The position numbers were made by a program, and so were the translations under genes. Shown one piece after another: positions 43,871-52,826 of a stretch of DNA of 58,388 nt. The notes beneath the pieces are model-generated. The model saw only the letters and a list, made by a program, of their open reading frames with translations, was not told where the DNA came from and made no database searches. Each line of letters starts with the position of its first letter. Position 1 is the first letter of the stretch. Location of the stretch: assembly GCA_964610045.1 (NCBI GenBank), contig CAZSUN010000015.1, positions 1-58,388 on the forward strand, read 5' to 3'. This DNA is from JACCYX01 sp964610045. GTDB taxonomy: Bacteria > Chloroflexota > Chloroflexia > Thermomicrobiales > UBA6265.

Positions 43871-45277
43871 ATGAGTGATTCGACGCGGGTCGTTCGCGAC
43901 AGCATGGGCGAAATGACGATTCCCGCGGACGCGATGTACGGCGCTTCGACCGCGCGGGCGGTCGAGAATTTCCCGATCAGTGGCATCCGCTTCTCGCGGG
44001 CTTTCCTGCGGGCGCTTGGCCTGGTGAAAGGTGCGGCAGCGGAGGTCAATGCCGATCTCGGACTGCTCGACCCCACACTGGCGAAGGCGATCCGGGCAGC
44101 GGCGGACGAGGTGGCGGTTGGGGACCTCGACCGCGAATTCCCGCTCGACATCTTCCAGACCGGCTCGGGCACTTCGACCAACACCAACGCCAACGAAGTG
44201 ATCGCCTCCCGCGCCGCCCAACTCGCACCCGGGCTCAAACCGCATCCGAACGACCACGTCAACATGTGCCAGAGCAGCAACGACGTGATTCCGACGACGA
44301 TCCACGTCTCGGCCTACCTCGAAATCCAGGAGTTGCTGCTACCTGCCATGCGGCAACTGGAAGCATCGCTCCAACGGCGATCCGACGAGACCCGCACGAT
44401 CGTCAAGACCGGGCGCACGCACCTGATGGACGCGACCCCGGTTCGCCTCGGTGACGAGATTGGAGGTTGGGCGGCGCAGGTGCGGCACGCCTGCGAGCGC
44501 ATCGAATCGAGCCTGCCCCGGTTGGCCAAACTCGCCCAGGGCGGCACGGCAGTCGGGTCCGGGCTCAACGCGCATCCGGAATTCGGGACACGCATCGCGG
44601 CGGCCCTCTCGGCTCGAACCGGCATCCCGTTCGTGGAAACCGACAATCATTTCGAAGCCCAGGCAAGCCAGGACACCGCGGCGGAAATCAGCGGACAGCT
44701 CAGGACCTACGCGGTTGCCCTGCTCAAAATCGCCAACGACCTCCGCCACATGAACAGTGGCCCGATCGCCGGGCTCGGCGAGATCGTGCTGCCGGCGCTC
44801 CAGCCGGGATCGTCGATCATGCCGGGCAAGATCAACCCGGTAATCTCCGAAGCGACGATGATGGTCTGCGCGCAGGTCATCGGGAACGACACAACGATCG
44901 CGATCGGCGCCCAGCACGGCAACTTCGAACTGAACGTGATGTTGCCGGTGATCGCCCACAACCTGCTGCAATCGATCGAACTGCTGGCAAGCACATCCCG
45001 GGTGCTGGCGGAAAAGGCGATTGACGGCTTCACCGTCAACACCGGCCGCATCGCCGAACTGGTCGACAAGAACCCGATCATGGTGACCGGGCTCAACCCG
45101 GTGATCGGATACGACAACGCGGCGAAGATCGCCAAGCGCGCCTACGCCGAGGGCCGCACCGTGAAGGATGTCGCGGCGGAACTGACCGACCTGGACCCGG
45201 CCGAACTCGATCGCATTCTCGATCCGGCGGAACTCGCCGAGGTTGGGATCAAGGGCGGCGGCGGAGGGGGCGACTGA
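43871..45277 (+). CDS. fumC: Class II fumarase
   Basis: Interconverts fumarate and malate in the citric acid cycle; oxygen-stable, homotetrameric, no iron-sulfur cluster. The 468-residue product shows DIFQTGSGTSTNTNANEV, the SSNDVIPTTIH block, KTGRTHLMDATPV with the catalytic His, and the signature GSSIMPGKINPV near residue 318. The C-terminus ends in a glycine run. ATG 43871 follows GGAAGGG. Its last 29 bases overlap the end of the convergent histidine kinase gene. Confidence 0.96.
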   Translation: MSDSTRVVRDSMGEMTIPADAMYGASTARAVENFPISGIRFSRAFLRALGLVKGAAAEVNADLGLLDPTLAKAIRAAADEVAVGDLDREFPLDIFQTGSGTSTNTNANEVIASRAAQLAPGLKPHPNDHVNMCQSSNDVIPTTIHVSAYLEIQELLLPAMRQLEASLQRRSDETRTIVKTGRTHLMDATPVRLGDEIGGWAAQVRHACERIESSLPRLAKLAQGGTAVGSGLNAHPEFGTRIAAALSARTGIPFVETDNHFEAQASQDTAAEISGQLRTYAVALLKIANDLRHMNSGPIAGLGEIVLPALQPGSSIMPGKINPVISEATMMVCAQVIGNDTTIAIGAQHGNFELNVMLPVIAHNLLQSIELLASTSRVLAEKAIDGFTVNTGRIAELVDKNPIMVTGLNPVIGYDNAAKIAKRAYAEGRTVKDVAAELTDLDPAELDRILDPAELAEVGIKGGGGGGD

Positions 45278-46988
45278 ACAACCGGGATTGCGGCTTGGCG
45301 AGTCCTCGCCGGATCAACCGGAGCGGCCGGCGCACTCGCGGACCTTCAAGATCAACGGTATCCCGCGCTTCCACCGGGAGCCAGACCGTGAAGGTGGTTC
45401 CCGACCCCACCTCGGAATCGACGTCGATCCAACCGCCGTGGCCACGAACGATCGAGAGCGCGATCGAAAGTCCGAGACCCGTTCCGCCATCCGACCGTGT
45501 CCGCGCATCCTCCGCCCGGTAAAAGCGCTCGAACAGGTGCGGGATGTGCTTCGGGTGGATACCGCTGCCGGTATCGCTCACGATGATCCGCGCACACGCC
45601 GCCTGGGTATCGGGATCGTCAGCGCGATCGATGCGAACGGTTATGGTTCCGCCCGCCGGGGTGTAGCGAATCGCGTTGTCGACGAAGATCAGCACCACCT
45701 GGACCAACCGGTCTCGATCCCCAACGATCGACACCGGCTCGGCGATGTCGATCACCAGGTCCTGGCCGGTCGCGAGTTGCTCCGCGGTACGGATAGCGTC
45801 CTGGGCGACATCCGCAAGCGATAGTGCCTCGCGCTTCAGCAGGTCACCCTGGCCGTCGGCATCAGAGCGCGCCAGCGCCAGCATGTCGTCGATCAGACGG
45901 CTCATGCGGCCACTTTCGCGCTGGACAACGCCCAGCACATCGACGAGGTCTTCCTCCTCGATCGGGTGACCCGCCCGGACCTGCCGCAGCAGGACATCGA
46001 CGTTTCCGCGCACGGAGGTGAGGGGGGTCCGCAACTCATGCGAAGCGTCGCTGACGAACCGGCGCTGGGTGTCGAACGCTGATTCAATCCGGTCGAGCAT
46101 GCCATTGAAGGTGGCCGCCAGCTGGCTCAATTCGTCGCCAGAGGCGGGTATGTCGAGCCGCTTCGAAAGCGCGACCGCACCGTCACTGGTCGCGATCGAC
46201 TCTGCCGTATTCGTGATCCTGCCAAGCGGCGCGAGGACGCGGCCAGCCATGACCCAGCCGCCCCAGGCCGCCAGGGCGACGCCGATTGCGCCAACCAGCC
46301 GGAGGATCGAATCGACGACATCGATGGTTTCCTCGCGGGAGCCGATCGGTTCGCCAACGATGACCCACCCCACCTGCGGTCCGGCGCTTCCATCGAGCAT
46401 GGTGAGCGAAATCGGCGCGACCAGTACGAGCGACTTCTTGCCCGAGACATTTACATTGAGCCAGGTCTGCTGATCGGGCAGGAACACCCCGGGTTTCTCC
46501 AGTTCAGCCTGGAGATCGGACGGGGTTGTGGAGAGCGGTCCACGTCCAGAACCCAGGACGGCAGCCGGGTCCATGTTGTAGTCGTAGACCTGGTACCAGA
46601 GCCCGGAGAGGAGAATGGCGTCGTAGCTTGGCGCCGGGAGAATGAGCGAGGCAGGATCGATCTCGCTGGAGGTGTCGTCACTGTTTTCGGGTCCGTAGAC
46701 CGTGATCGCCCCGGCGATCTGGCCAGCCGCCCGGTTCAGCCGCGTCTCCGCGTCGCTGGTGAGCGAGCGAACGAGCAACGCGTGCAGGGCGACAGCCATG
46801 GCGAGGATCACCACGATCATGGCTCCCGCGTACCACAACGTCAGGCGAAAACGGATCGACCGGTAGAACGGGGCGCGCTGCGACCCGGTGTCAACCAACG
46901 ACGGTTGGGGCGTACCCGTCGCATCGACCATGACGGGGTGGACCAGCTTGCCTTCCCGCATCATCTGGTGCTGGGCTTCGCCGGCCAT
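45249..46988 (-). CDS. Sensor histidine kinase (HAMP, HisKA, HATPase)
   Basis: Two-component membrane sensor. The 579-residue product has a first helix (LTLWYAGAMIVVILAMAVAL), a 150-residue periplasmic/extracytoplasmic sensor, a second helix near residues 230-250, a HAMP linker, the phospho-acceptor DASHELRTPL, and an ATPase domain with DNAIRYTPAGG (N box), DTGSGI (G1) and GTGLGLSI (G2). TGATG couples its start to the response regulator stop; GTG at 46991 is an alternative. With htrA upstream the group recalls mycobacterial MprAB-PepD. Confidence 0.92.
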   Translation of the reverse strand: MAGEAQHQMMREGKLVHPVMVDATGTPQPSLVDTGSQRAPFYRSIRFRLTLWYAGAMIVVILAMAVALHALLVRSLTSDAETRLNRAAGQIAGAITVYGPENSDDTSSEIDPASLILPAPSYDAILLSGLWYQVYDYNMDPAAVLGSGRGPLSTTPSDLQAELEKPGVFLPDQQTWLNVNVSGKKSLVLVAPISLTMLDGSAGPQVGWVIVGEPIGSREETIDVVDSILRLVGAIGVALAAWGGWVMAGRVLAPLGRITNTAESIATSDGAVALSKRLDIPASGDELSQLAATFNGMLDRIESAFDTQRRFVSDASHELRTPLTSVRGNVDVLLRQVRAGHPIEEEDLVDVLGVVQRESGRMSRLIDDMLALARSDADGQGDLLKREALSLADVAQDAIRTAEQLATGQDLVIDIAEPVSIVGDRDRLVQVVLIFVDNAIRYTPAGGTITVRIDRADDPDTQAACARIIVSDTGSGIHPKHIPHLFERFYRAEDARTRSDGGTGLGLSIALSIVRGHGGWIDVDSEVGSGTTFTVWLPVEARDTVDLEGPRVRRPLRLIRRGLAKPQSRLFSRPLRRRP

Positions 46989-47746
46989 CACGATTTCCGC
47001 AGCACGTAGCCAACGCCGCGGACGGTCTGAATGACTCGTGGCCGGTCGCTGATCTCGAGGGCGCGGCGCAGATTTCCGACCACCACCTCCAGCACATTCG
47101 ACTCGCCGAAGAAATCATTCCCCCAGACACGATCCATCAGGGTGGCCCGGGTGAGGACCTGATTCGGGTGGCGCAGGAACAGCATCAGGAGATCGAACTC
47201 GCGGGCCGTGAGTTCAACCGGATCGCCGTCGCGAGTCACGGTCCGGCTCCCGGAATCCAGGACCAGATCGCCGAATGTCAACGTCTCCGACGCCATCGTG
47301 CCGGCGGGAGCCGACAGCGCCCTGCGGAGCAGCGCCCGCACCCTGGCCAGCAGTTCGTCGAAATCGAATGGTTTGACCAGGTAATCATCGGCGCCGATTT
47401 CGAGCCCCGCCACCCTATCGGCGACGGCGTCTCGCGCCGTCAACATCAGGATCGGCAGCGGGACGCGATTTTCGGCATCCTCCGCGGCACGGACGCGCCG
47501 GGTAATTTCTATGCCGTCGACTTCCGGCAACATCAGGTCGAGCACGACAAGATCAGGCGGGCGATCCCGAATCGCTTCCAGCGCAGCCCGGCCGGTCGCG
47601 GCCACCTCGACCTCGTACCCCTCGAACAGGAGTCCACGGCGGACAAATCCGGAAATGGCAGGTTCGTCCTCAACCACGAGGATACGCTGTGCGTTGCCGG
47701 ACGCATCGCGGGGTTTGGCAAGGGGACCGGTCGAGGAGATCGTCAT
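46988..47746 (-). CDS. OmpR-family response regulator
   Basis: The 252-residue regulator has a receiver domain (LVVEDEPAISGFV, phospho-acceptor Asp in VVLDLMLPEVDG, LTAR, Lys in VKPFDFDELLARV) and a C-terminal winged helix (ELTAREFDLLMLFLRHPNQV, VVVGNLRRALE). It overlaps the kinase gene start by one base. The ATG at 47746 lies 13 bases after GGAGGG, rather far; an in-frame GTG at 47785 exists. It probably responds to envelope stress sensed by the kinase and may control htrA. Confidence 0.92.
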   Translation of the reverse strand: MTISSTGPLAKPRDASGNAQRILVVEDEPAISGFVRRGLLFEGYEVEVAATGRAALEAIRDRPPDLVVLDLMLPEVDGIEITRRVRAAEDAENRVPLPILMLTARDAVADRVAGLEIGADDYLVKPFDFDELLARVRALLRRALSAPAGTMASETLTFGDLVLDSGSRTVTRDGDPVELTAREFDLLMLFLRHPNQVLTRATLMDRVWGNDFFGESNVLEVVVGNLRRALEISDRPRVIQTVRGVGYVLRKS

Positions 47747-48203
47747 GGCGCTGCGAGTGCCCTCCAGCACGAACCGTGACCGCACGGGCGGCGGTCACGC
47801 ATCAGTGATCGCATACTCCCCTCAGGCCACATGGTACAGCATGACCGCCTCCCGGGGATTCAGGCAGAGCCTGGGTGAACCAATGGTCTCCGGATTCGTT
47901 CCGCACACCATCACCCCAATGCCATACACACCAACGGCGAATCCCTGGTTCGGGATTCGCCGCCGGCGGGTTGTGGAGAGAGATGAGTTGCGGATCACGC
48001 CATCGATTCGCACTCACACCTGTATGTTAGCGCGGTTGGGTGAAGGCGAACTGATCGAATCCTGAGGGTAACCTGAATCATCAATTCTCCGGCCACTCTC
48101 GCAAGAGTTGGGACAAAGACCGTTTGCAGTGAACGGGGCGGAGCACGCGATCCGCAGCCCTACCTGTCGAGCGTCCGCAGCGCCAACCTCCCCGAGATAC
48201 GTC
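47747..48203. other. 457-bp gap between htrA and the response regulator
   Basis: No gene seen. It holds a perfect 10-bp-stem hairpin (47936-47961) and the second copy of the 92-bp dispersed repeat (48113-48204), which ends at the htrA stop codon. Confidence 0.6.
47936..47961. repeat. Perfect 10-bp-stem hairpin
   Basis: GGCGAATCCC and GGGATTCGCC close a 6-base loop. It lies about 190 bases upstream of the response-regulator start on the minus strand. No clear U-tract follows in either direction. Confidence 0.5.
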
Positions 48204-48204
48204 C
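48113..48204 (+). repeat. Dispersed 92-bp repeat, copy 2
   Basis: Same orientation and, with small gaps, the same sequence plan as 3204-3295. Its end abuts the first base of the htrA stop codon. The same length of 92 bp at both sites supports a defined unit. Confidence 0.7.
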
Positions 48205-49421
48205 TACGCGGTCAGGTCGGCCGGGCGTTCACCGAGTGCGACCTGCAGCTCGACTGTGTCGCCGCCGCGTTCCACCGTCACCGTGACCTCATCGCCAGGA
48301 CGGTGGGCGAAGAGCAGGTTGATCAGCGGCATCTCCGCGGTTACGTCATCACCGTCGATTGCCAGGATCACGTCACCGCTCTCGATCCCGGCCTCAGACG
48401 CCGGGCTGCCGGGTTCCACCGACTGCACCACCTGGGACTCGCCGTCCCACTGGCTCTGGATGCCAAGGTAGGGATAGACGACCGATGTGCCGCTGTCGAT
48501 AATCTCCTGGACGATGCTGGCGACCGTGTTGCCGTCGATCGCGAAGTTGAGGCCGGAGACGCTGGCGCCGGTGGTGGTGCTGCTGTCGATCTTGGCAACG
48601 TTCATACCGACGACTTCACCCTGCATGTTCAGCAGTGGTCCACCGGAGTTGCCCGAAGAGATTTCGGCATCGTGCTGGATCAGGTTGCCCAGGCGGTAGC
48701 CTTCGCCGGTATCGAGCGACCGGTCGAGACCGCCGATGATGCCATCCGAAACCGAGTTGGTGAACTCGCCGAGGGGGCTACCGATGGCGACGACCTGATC
48801 GCCGGGGCGCATCGCGGAGGAATCGCCAACCGCCGCCACACCGGGAACTTCGGCGCCGTCTTCGAGGTTCAGCTTCAGAACGGCGACATCCTGGAAGACA
48901 TCGGTGCCGACGAGTTCGGCGTCGACTTCGGTGCCGTCGTCATAGCGAACCGTGAACGCGTCGGCTCCTTCGACAACGTGGGCATTGGTGACCACGTAGC
49001 CGTCCGCGCTGTAGATCCAGCCGGAACCGGCAGCGAGGGGAACCTCTTCACGGTCCTGGGAATCCGAGCCATTCGATGGTTGGTTCCCGCTGTTGCGGTC
49101 ACCCGGCTGCACCATCTCCTGCTGTGACTGGGGCTGGCTGGTGAATGTGTATATCGTCACCACGGCAGGATTGACCGCCTCGGCGACATCGGCCACGGAG
49201 GCGTAGGTCTTGCTGGTAACGGCAACGGTGTCGTTGCCGGTCGCCACTGTTTGGGAGGTCAGATGCACCTCGTACTCGGTCTGGGCGGCGTCCGCATCGT
49301 TGAACGAGTAGGCGCCCACCGTTGCCATCAGCAGGGCAAGCAGCCCAACCAGAGATATCGAGAACGACCGACGTGAGAATATCCGGCGCGCCGGGTGTGG
49401 TGTGGGGGTGAAATCGGACAT
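48204..49421 (-). CDS. HtrA/DegP-like serine protease with PDZ domain
   Basis: Membrane-anchored extracytoplasmic protease for misfolded proteins. The 405-residue product has an N-terminal helix (FSISLVGLLALLMATVG), a linker, a trypsin-like domain with catalytic His in VVTNAHVVEG, Asp in VFQDVAVLKL and Ser in SSGNSGGPLLN, and one PDZ domain (YLGIQSQWD to the C-terminus, with AGIESGDVILAIDGDDV). The layout matches PepD/HtrA of actinobacteria. CTGGAG precedes the ATG at 49421. It lies upstream of the two-component genes on the same strand. Confidence 0.93.
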   Translation of the reverse strand: MSDFTPTPHPARRIFSRRSFSISLVGLLALLMATVGAYSFNDADAAQTEYEVHLTSQTVATGNDTVAVTSKTYASVADVAEAVNPAVVTIYTFTSQPQSQQEMVQPGDRNSGNQPSNGSDSQDREEVPLAAGSGWIYSADGYVVTNAHVVEGADAFTVRYDDGTEVDAELVGTDVFQDVAVLKLNLEDGAEVPGVAAVGDSSAMRPGDQVVAIGSPLGEFTNSVSDGIIGGLDRSLDTGEGYRLGNLIQHDAEISSGNSGGPLLNMQGEVVGMNVAKIDSSTTTGASVSGLNFAIDGNTVASIVQEIIDSGTSVVYPYLGIQSQWDGESQVVQSVEPGSPASEAGIESGDVILAIDGDDVTAEMPLINLLFAHRPGDEVTVTVERGGDTVELQVALGERPADLTA

Positions 49422-49559
49422 GCGAACAGACTCCAGCCGAAGCAGAACGAGAATCCCGTGCGGGATGAGGTTTCAATGACTTCCGCCTCACCGGACCCGC
49501 AGAGAGAAGTGTGTTCGTTCTGCCTGAGCGGCAGCCCAACAGAGGCTGAATCCTGGCTG

Positions 49560-49594
49560 AAAGGAGAAGAAACAGAAAACAGGAAACAGGGAAC
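49560..49594 (-). repeat. Pyrimidine-rich tract, copy 2
   Basis: On the minus strand TTTCCTGTTTTCTGTTTCT matches the tract at 28963-29002 in 17 of 19 core positions. It follows the stop of the hypothetical gene at 49629 by about 35 bases and precedes the htrA gene. Confidence 0.4.
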
Positions 49595-49628
49595 TGGTGA
49601 CGGGAGAGTGTGGCGGTGTTGGTGATTG

Positions 49629-50030
49629 TCAGCCAGCGTCGGAGTTTGTGTCGCCGGCGAGGTCGGGTGCATCGCAGAGGGCGTTGGCCAGCAGGAGAGA
49701 CACGTCGTCGCCGGAGGCGGCAAGCACGCGAGCGATATCGCCGCCGACAAGCGTGTTGGCCTGACGCAGGGCGGCGAGGTGGCGGAGATCGATCGCGGCA
49801 TCAAGGGCCAGGAGCCGGTCCGCACGCGAATGGGGCTCTTCGTCGAGGGCGATGAAGCCGGTCGCGATGGGCCACCCTTCGAGATGCAGCGTCCAGTTAT
49901 CCGCCTGCACTTCGAAACCGGCGTCATCCGGCAAGGCGAGGAGGTCGACTTCCCCGTCTTCCTCCAGTGCGGCGAAGACCGGTTCAAGGAGGGACATCAG
50001 GGGGTGTTCACGCGGATCAAGTGTTGGCAT
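49629..50030 (-). CDS. Hypothetical acidic protein
   Basis: I do not recognise this 133-residue protein. It is acidic and leucine/alanine-rich, without a signal peptide or membrane helix; the middle (FEVQADNWTLHLEGWPIATG) looks like a small beta domain and the C-terminal half is helical. The ATG at 50030 overlaps the arginase-like gene by 14 bases and follows GGGTGGGA, so translational coupling is likely. A role beside the arginase-like protein is possible but not shown. Confidence 0.55.
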   Translation of the reverse strand: MPTLDPREHPLMSLLEPVFAALEEDGEVDLLALPDDAGFEVQADNWTLHLEGWPIATGFIALDEEPHSRADRLLALDAAIDLRHLAALRQANTLVGGDIARVLAASGDDVSLLLANALCDAPDLAGDTNSDAG

Positions 50031-50925
50031 TCCCACCCGATCCCTGCATACCCCACGATCCAACGACCTCAACGATGACCCGGGCTGCCGTTTCCACCGA
50101 TGTCTCTCCGCGCTTCCCACCACCGGGATTGAGACCCGCAAAGCTGATCACGCCAACCTTGCCGGTATCCAGAACCTTCGCGACCAGTCCGGTCAGTTCC
50201 GGGATCGACAAGCCGTCCGGTTCCGGCGTGGCGGAACTCGGGACAAGGGCAGGATCGAGGATATCGAAGTCGATATGCACGCAGATCACGTCGCATTCTT
50301 TGCGGAGACGCCCAATCGCCTGGCCAAACAGCGCGCCAGAGGCCAGGTCCCGGGCCTTGATCACCCGGACATCCGTGGATTGCAGGAGCGACTGTTCTCG
50401 TTCGTCCAGCATGCGGACCCCGGCGATCACGATCCGGTCGGTTGGGATGGGAGCGGCGAGCCCGGCCGCTCCACGCCATTGTGGCCCGGCGAGTCCAGCC
50501 AGGATCGCGACCGGCATGCCGGCAAGGATTCCGCTGTAGCTGGTGTCCGGCGTGTTGAAATCGCCGTGGGCATCGAACCAGACAAGACCGATCTTCGCGC
50601 CGGCCCCATGCACCCGCTGAATGCCTGAGACCACCCCAACCATGGCGGTGTCATCGCCGGAAATGACGGCGACCGCGCCCGCTTCCTGCAAGCCTGTGGC
50701 GACGTGATCCGCCGTGTGCGACCCCAAACGGCCGATCCGGACAGCCGTCGATCCATCGGCGCGCTCCGACTCCGCCAGCGACGACTCGCGTACCGAGCCG
50801 ACCGTAATGCCATCGGCTTCCAGCTTGCCGACGAGTCCTTCGTCGAGCAGGATGTTCGCCCCCCGGCCCGATCCATCGAGGTAGTGATCGTACCTGTACG
50901 GAACCGTCACGATATCGATGCGCAT
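50017..50925 (-). CDS. Arginase/agmatinase-family protein with altered metal site
   Basis: The 302-residue product has the ureohydrolase fold: WFDAHGDFNTP (Asp-x-His-x-Asp ligands) and HIDFDILDPALVP (second Asp pair). The first His ligand, normally in GGDHS, is replaced: here the loop reads SGDDTAMVG, so Asp or Thr takes that place. Such variants occur in arginase-family proteins of uncertain substrate. It may hydrolyse a guanidino compound, or formiminoglutamate, or have lost activity. ATG 50925 follows GGAAGGTGG loosely; GTG 50946 is an alternative. Confidence 0.8.
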   Translation of the reverse strand: MRIDIVTVPYRYDHYLDGSGRGANILLDEGLVGKLEADGITVGSVRESSLAESERADGSTAVRIGRLGSHTADHVATGLQEAGAVAVISGDDTAMVGVVSGIQRVHGAGAKIGLVWFDAHGDFNTPDTSYSGILAGMPVAILAGLAGPQWRGAAGLAAPIPTDRIVIAGVRMLDEREQSLLQSTDVRVIKARDLASGALFGQAIGRLRKECDVICVHIDFDILDPALVPSSATPEPDGLSIPELTGLVAKVLDTGKVGVISFAGLNPGGGKRGETSVETAARVIVEVVGSWGMQGSGGNANT

Positions 50926-51220
50926 TTGACCACGCCACCTTCCCACAACTGCCGCCGGTTCCCATCAGGATCGCCGCCATGCCTCAACAGACCGCTCCGG
51001 GAGATTGCCGGAATGCAATGCCAATCGAGCCGGCGACGGTGTTCTTTGGTACGTAGCCAACGCACCCTGGCCTGTCGCGTCATTCTACTCGCCACGAGAC
51101 GCCAACTGGAATGCCTGCAACCTCCGCGATCGGTGTCGATGCGAGGCGCGATACAATGGCGGGCGTTCGGGTTCCGGCCAGCAGCCGGCCTGACATCGCC
51201 TCGCACTTCCGGGAGACCCC

Positions 51221-51733
51221 GTGACTGCACGCTCCGGCCAGGACCAGCGTCGAACCAGCCCACCCATCGATCCGGACGCCGCCAATCTGTACGAACTGCT
51301 CGGCGTGCGGTTCGAAGCCACATCGGCCGAAATTACGCGAGCCTACCGGGAGGCGATGAAGCGATTTCATCCAGACCGGGTGCCTCCCGAGTACCGGCCA
51401 GCCGCCGAGAGCATTTGCAAGGACCTGAACCGCGCCTACTCGATCCTGTCGAACCCGGTGAAGCGCGTTGCCTACGACCGCACGATCCGGCAGGAGGTTG
51501 CCCAGGACCAGATCATGCGGCGCTACACCGGCATGGGCGCCCCGCCCCCGTCGCAGCAGCACGCACCGGGGCTGAAACGCGAGCCATCGGCGTACGAGCG
51601 CAAGGACCATCGTCGCAGCGAACGCTCCGCCATCGTCAGCCTGTTCGCGATCTTCGTCATCGTCACCGTGGGCGCGATCGGCCTGATCCTGGCCGCCGCG
51701 CTGGTGTCGTACGTGGTGCGCGAGGTGTTTTAG
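51221..51733 (+). CDS. Membrane-anchored J-domain protein
   Basis: The 170-residue product has an N-terminal J domain (LYELLGVRFEATSAEITRAY, then HPD in KRFHPDRVP) that stimulates a DnaK ATPase, a polar linker, and a C-terminal helix (IVSLFAIFVIVTVGAIGLIL) anchoring it in the membrane with the J domain in the cytoplasm. The GTG at 51221 follows CGGGAG. A TACAAT -10-like box lies at 51152-51157. Its 3' end overlaps the convergent kinase-like gene by 71 bp. Confidence 0.88.
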   Translation: MTARSGQDQRRTSPPIDPDAANLYELLGVRFEATSAEITRAYREAMKRFHPDRVPPEYRPAAESICKDLNRAYSILSNPVKRVAYDRTIRQEVAQDQIMRRYTGMGAPPPSQQHAPGLKREPSAYERKDHRRSERSAIVSLFAIFVIVTVGAIGLILAAALVSYVVREVF

Positions 51734-52826
51734 GTCCCTTCGTTCCACGCTCCTGGCGGCCGACATTTGCCTGCCGCTGCGACCACTCGTCATCCGGCGC
51801 CAGGATGTGGGTGAGGTTCTCCAGCGACGACAGCAGCGATTTCAGCCCGCTGCGAAGCACCGGTTGCCCTTCGTGGCTGGCCATGGCTTCGTCCACAAAC
51901 GCGAGGATCAGGAGATCGCCGACGGTTGGCAGCAAGTCGATGGCGGCCACCACCGGCAGCAGTCTCCGCTCCAGTGGCGAGATGGCGGCGGTGTCGGTAT
52001 AGGCGCCGAGGACGTCCTCCGCGCGGGCGCCCGACCAGCCAGAGGTGTGCGTGACAAGATGCGCGAGATCGAGCAACGGGGTGTCCACCGTCACCCGCGA
52101 CCATCCAGCAATGCCGGTCAACTGCCGGGTGTCACCCGATCCACCCACCAGCAGGTTGGCCGGCCAGATGTCGCCATGAACCACCGCCACGCGGTTGGCG
52201 GAGTCACCCGCCTGCCGCACAAGCTCCCCGGCAATGGGAATTACCCGGTTGCCGCAACGCAACCAGCGGCGAATCTCCGGAAAACCGGCTGCCTCGCGCC
52301 CAACCCGCCGCCGCTGGAGTTCCCACTGCCGTTCCGCCTGCGTCAGGTGGCTCATCAGTGGGTGCTTCGATCCCTTACCAACCGCAAGCTCCTCGTTGGC
52401 AGCGTGAAACTGGCCGATGGCCCTCGCGGCCTCCCGCACGATCTCCGGTGCCGGGGCGGAGGCAGGAAGCGGCACATCGATGATGTCTCCACCAGGCGTC
52501 CTGAAGTCGCCGTACCGGACCAGTGGCTGGCCTGCCAGCCAGCCAAACGCCGAGAACAGCCCACCGTCGATCGCCACCACCCCGTCGTCGGGCTGCACGA
52601 GCGGTTCGGGGAACACCGGGTTCGCGGCATGACCGCGCGCGATGGCCGCGAGGGCGAACCGGGCGTCTGCCAGGGTCGATGCGGCCGGCCACTGGCGAAC
52701 CAGGAGATCACGATCCCCGGACCGGACGCGGAGCAGGTGTTGGGCAGATCCGACCGCAGAGAATTCAGTCGCACCCGGCGCGAACCACCGGGCGGCCTGG
52801 TGTAACGGAGACTGGATCTCACTCAT
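51663..52826 (-). CDS. Aminoglycoside-phosphotransferase-like kinase
   Basis: The 387-residue product has the APH/choline kinase fold. The catalytic loop VVHGDIWPANLLV is intact, but the following metal-binding Asp (normally in IDW) is replaced, reading GIAGWSRVTVDTPLLDLAHL. The nucleotide-binding lobe is poorly conserved. It may be a weak or inactive kinase acting on a small hydroxylated compound. The ATG at 52826 overlaps the stop of the D-aminoacylase gene (ATGA), so they are translated together. The last 70 bases overlap the convergent J-domain gene, and the arginine-rich tail may be dispensable. Confidence 0.75.
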   Translation of the reverse strand: MSEIQSPLHQAARWFAPGATEFSAVGSAQHLLRVRSGDRDLLVRQWPAASTLADARFALAAIARGHAANPVFPEPLVQPDDGVVAIDGGLFSAFGWLAGQPLVRYGDFRTPGGDIIDVPLPASAPAPEIVREAARAIGQFHAANEELAVGKGSKHPLMSHLTQAERQWELQRRRVGREAAGFPEIRRWLRCGNRVIPIAGELVRQAGDSANRVAVVHGDIWPANLLVGGSGDTRQLTGIAGWSRVTVDTPLLDLAHLVTHTSGWSGARAEDVLGAYTDTAAISPLERRLLPVVAAIDLLPTVGDLLILAFVDEAMASHEGQPVLRSGLKSLLSSLENLTHILAPDDEWSQRQANVGRQERGTKGPKTPRAPRTTPARRPGSGRSRPR

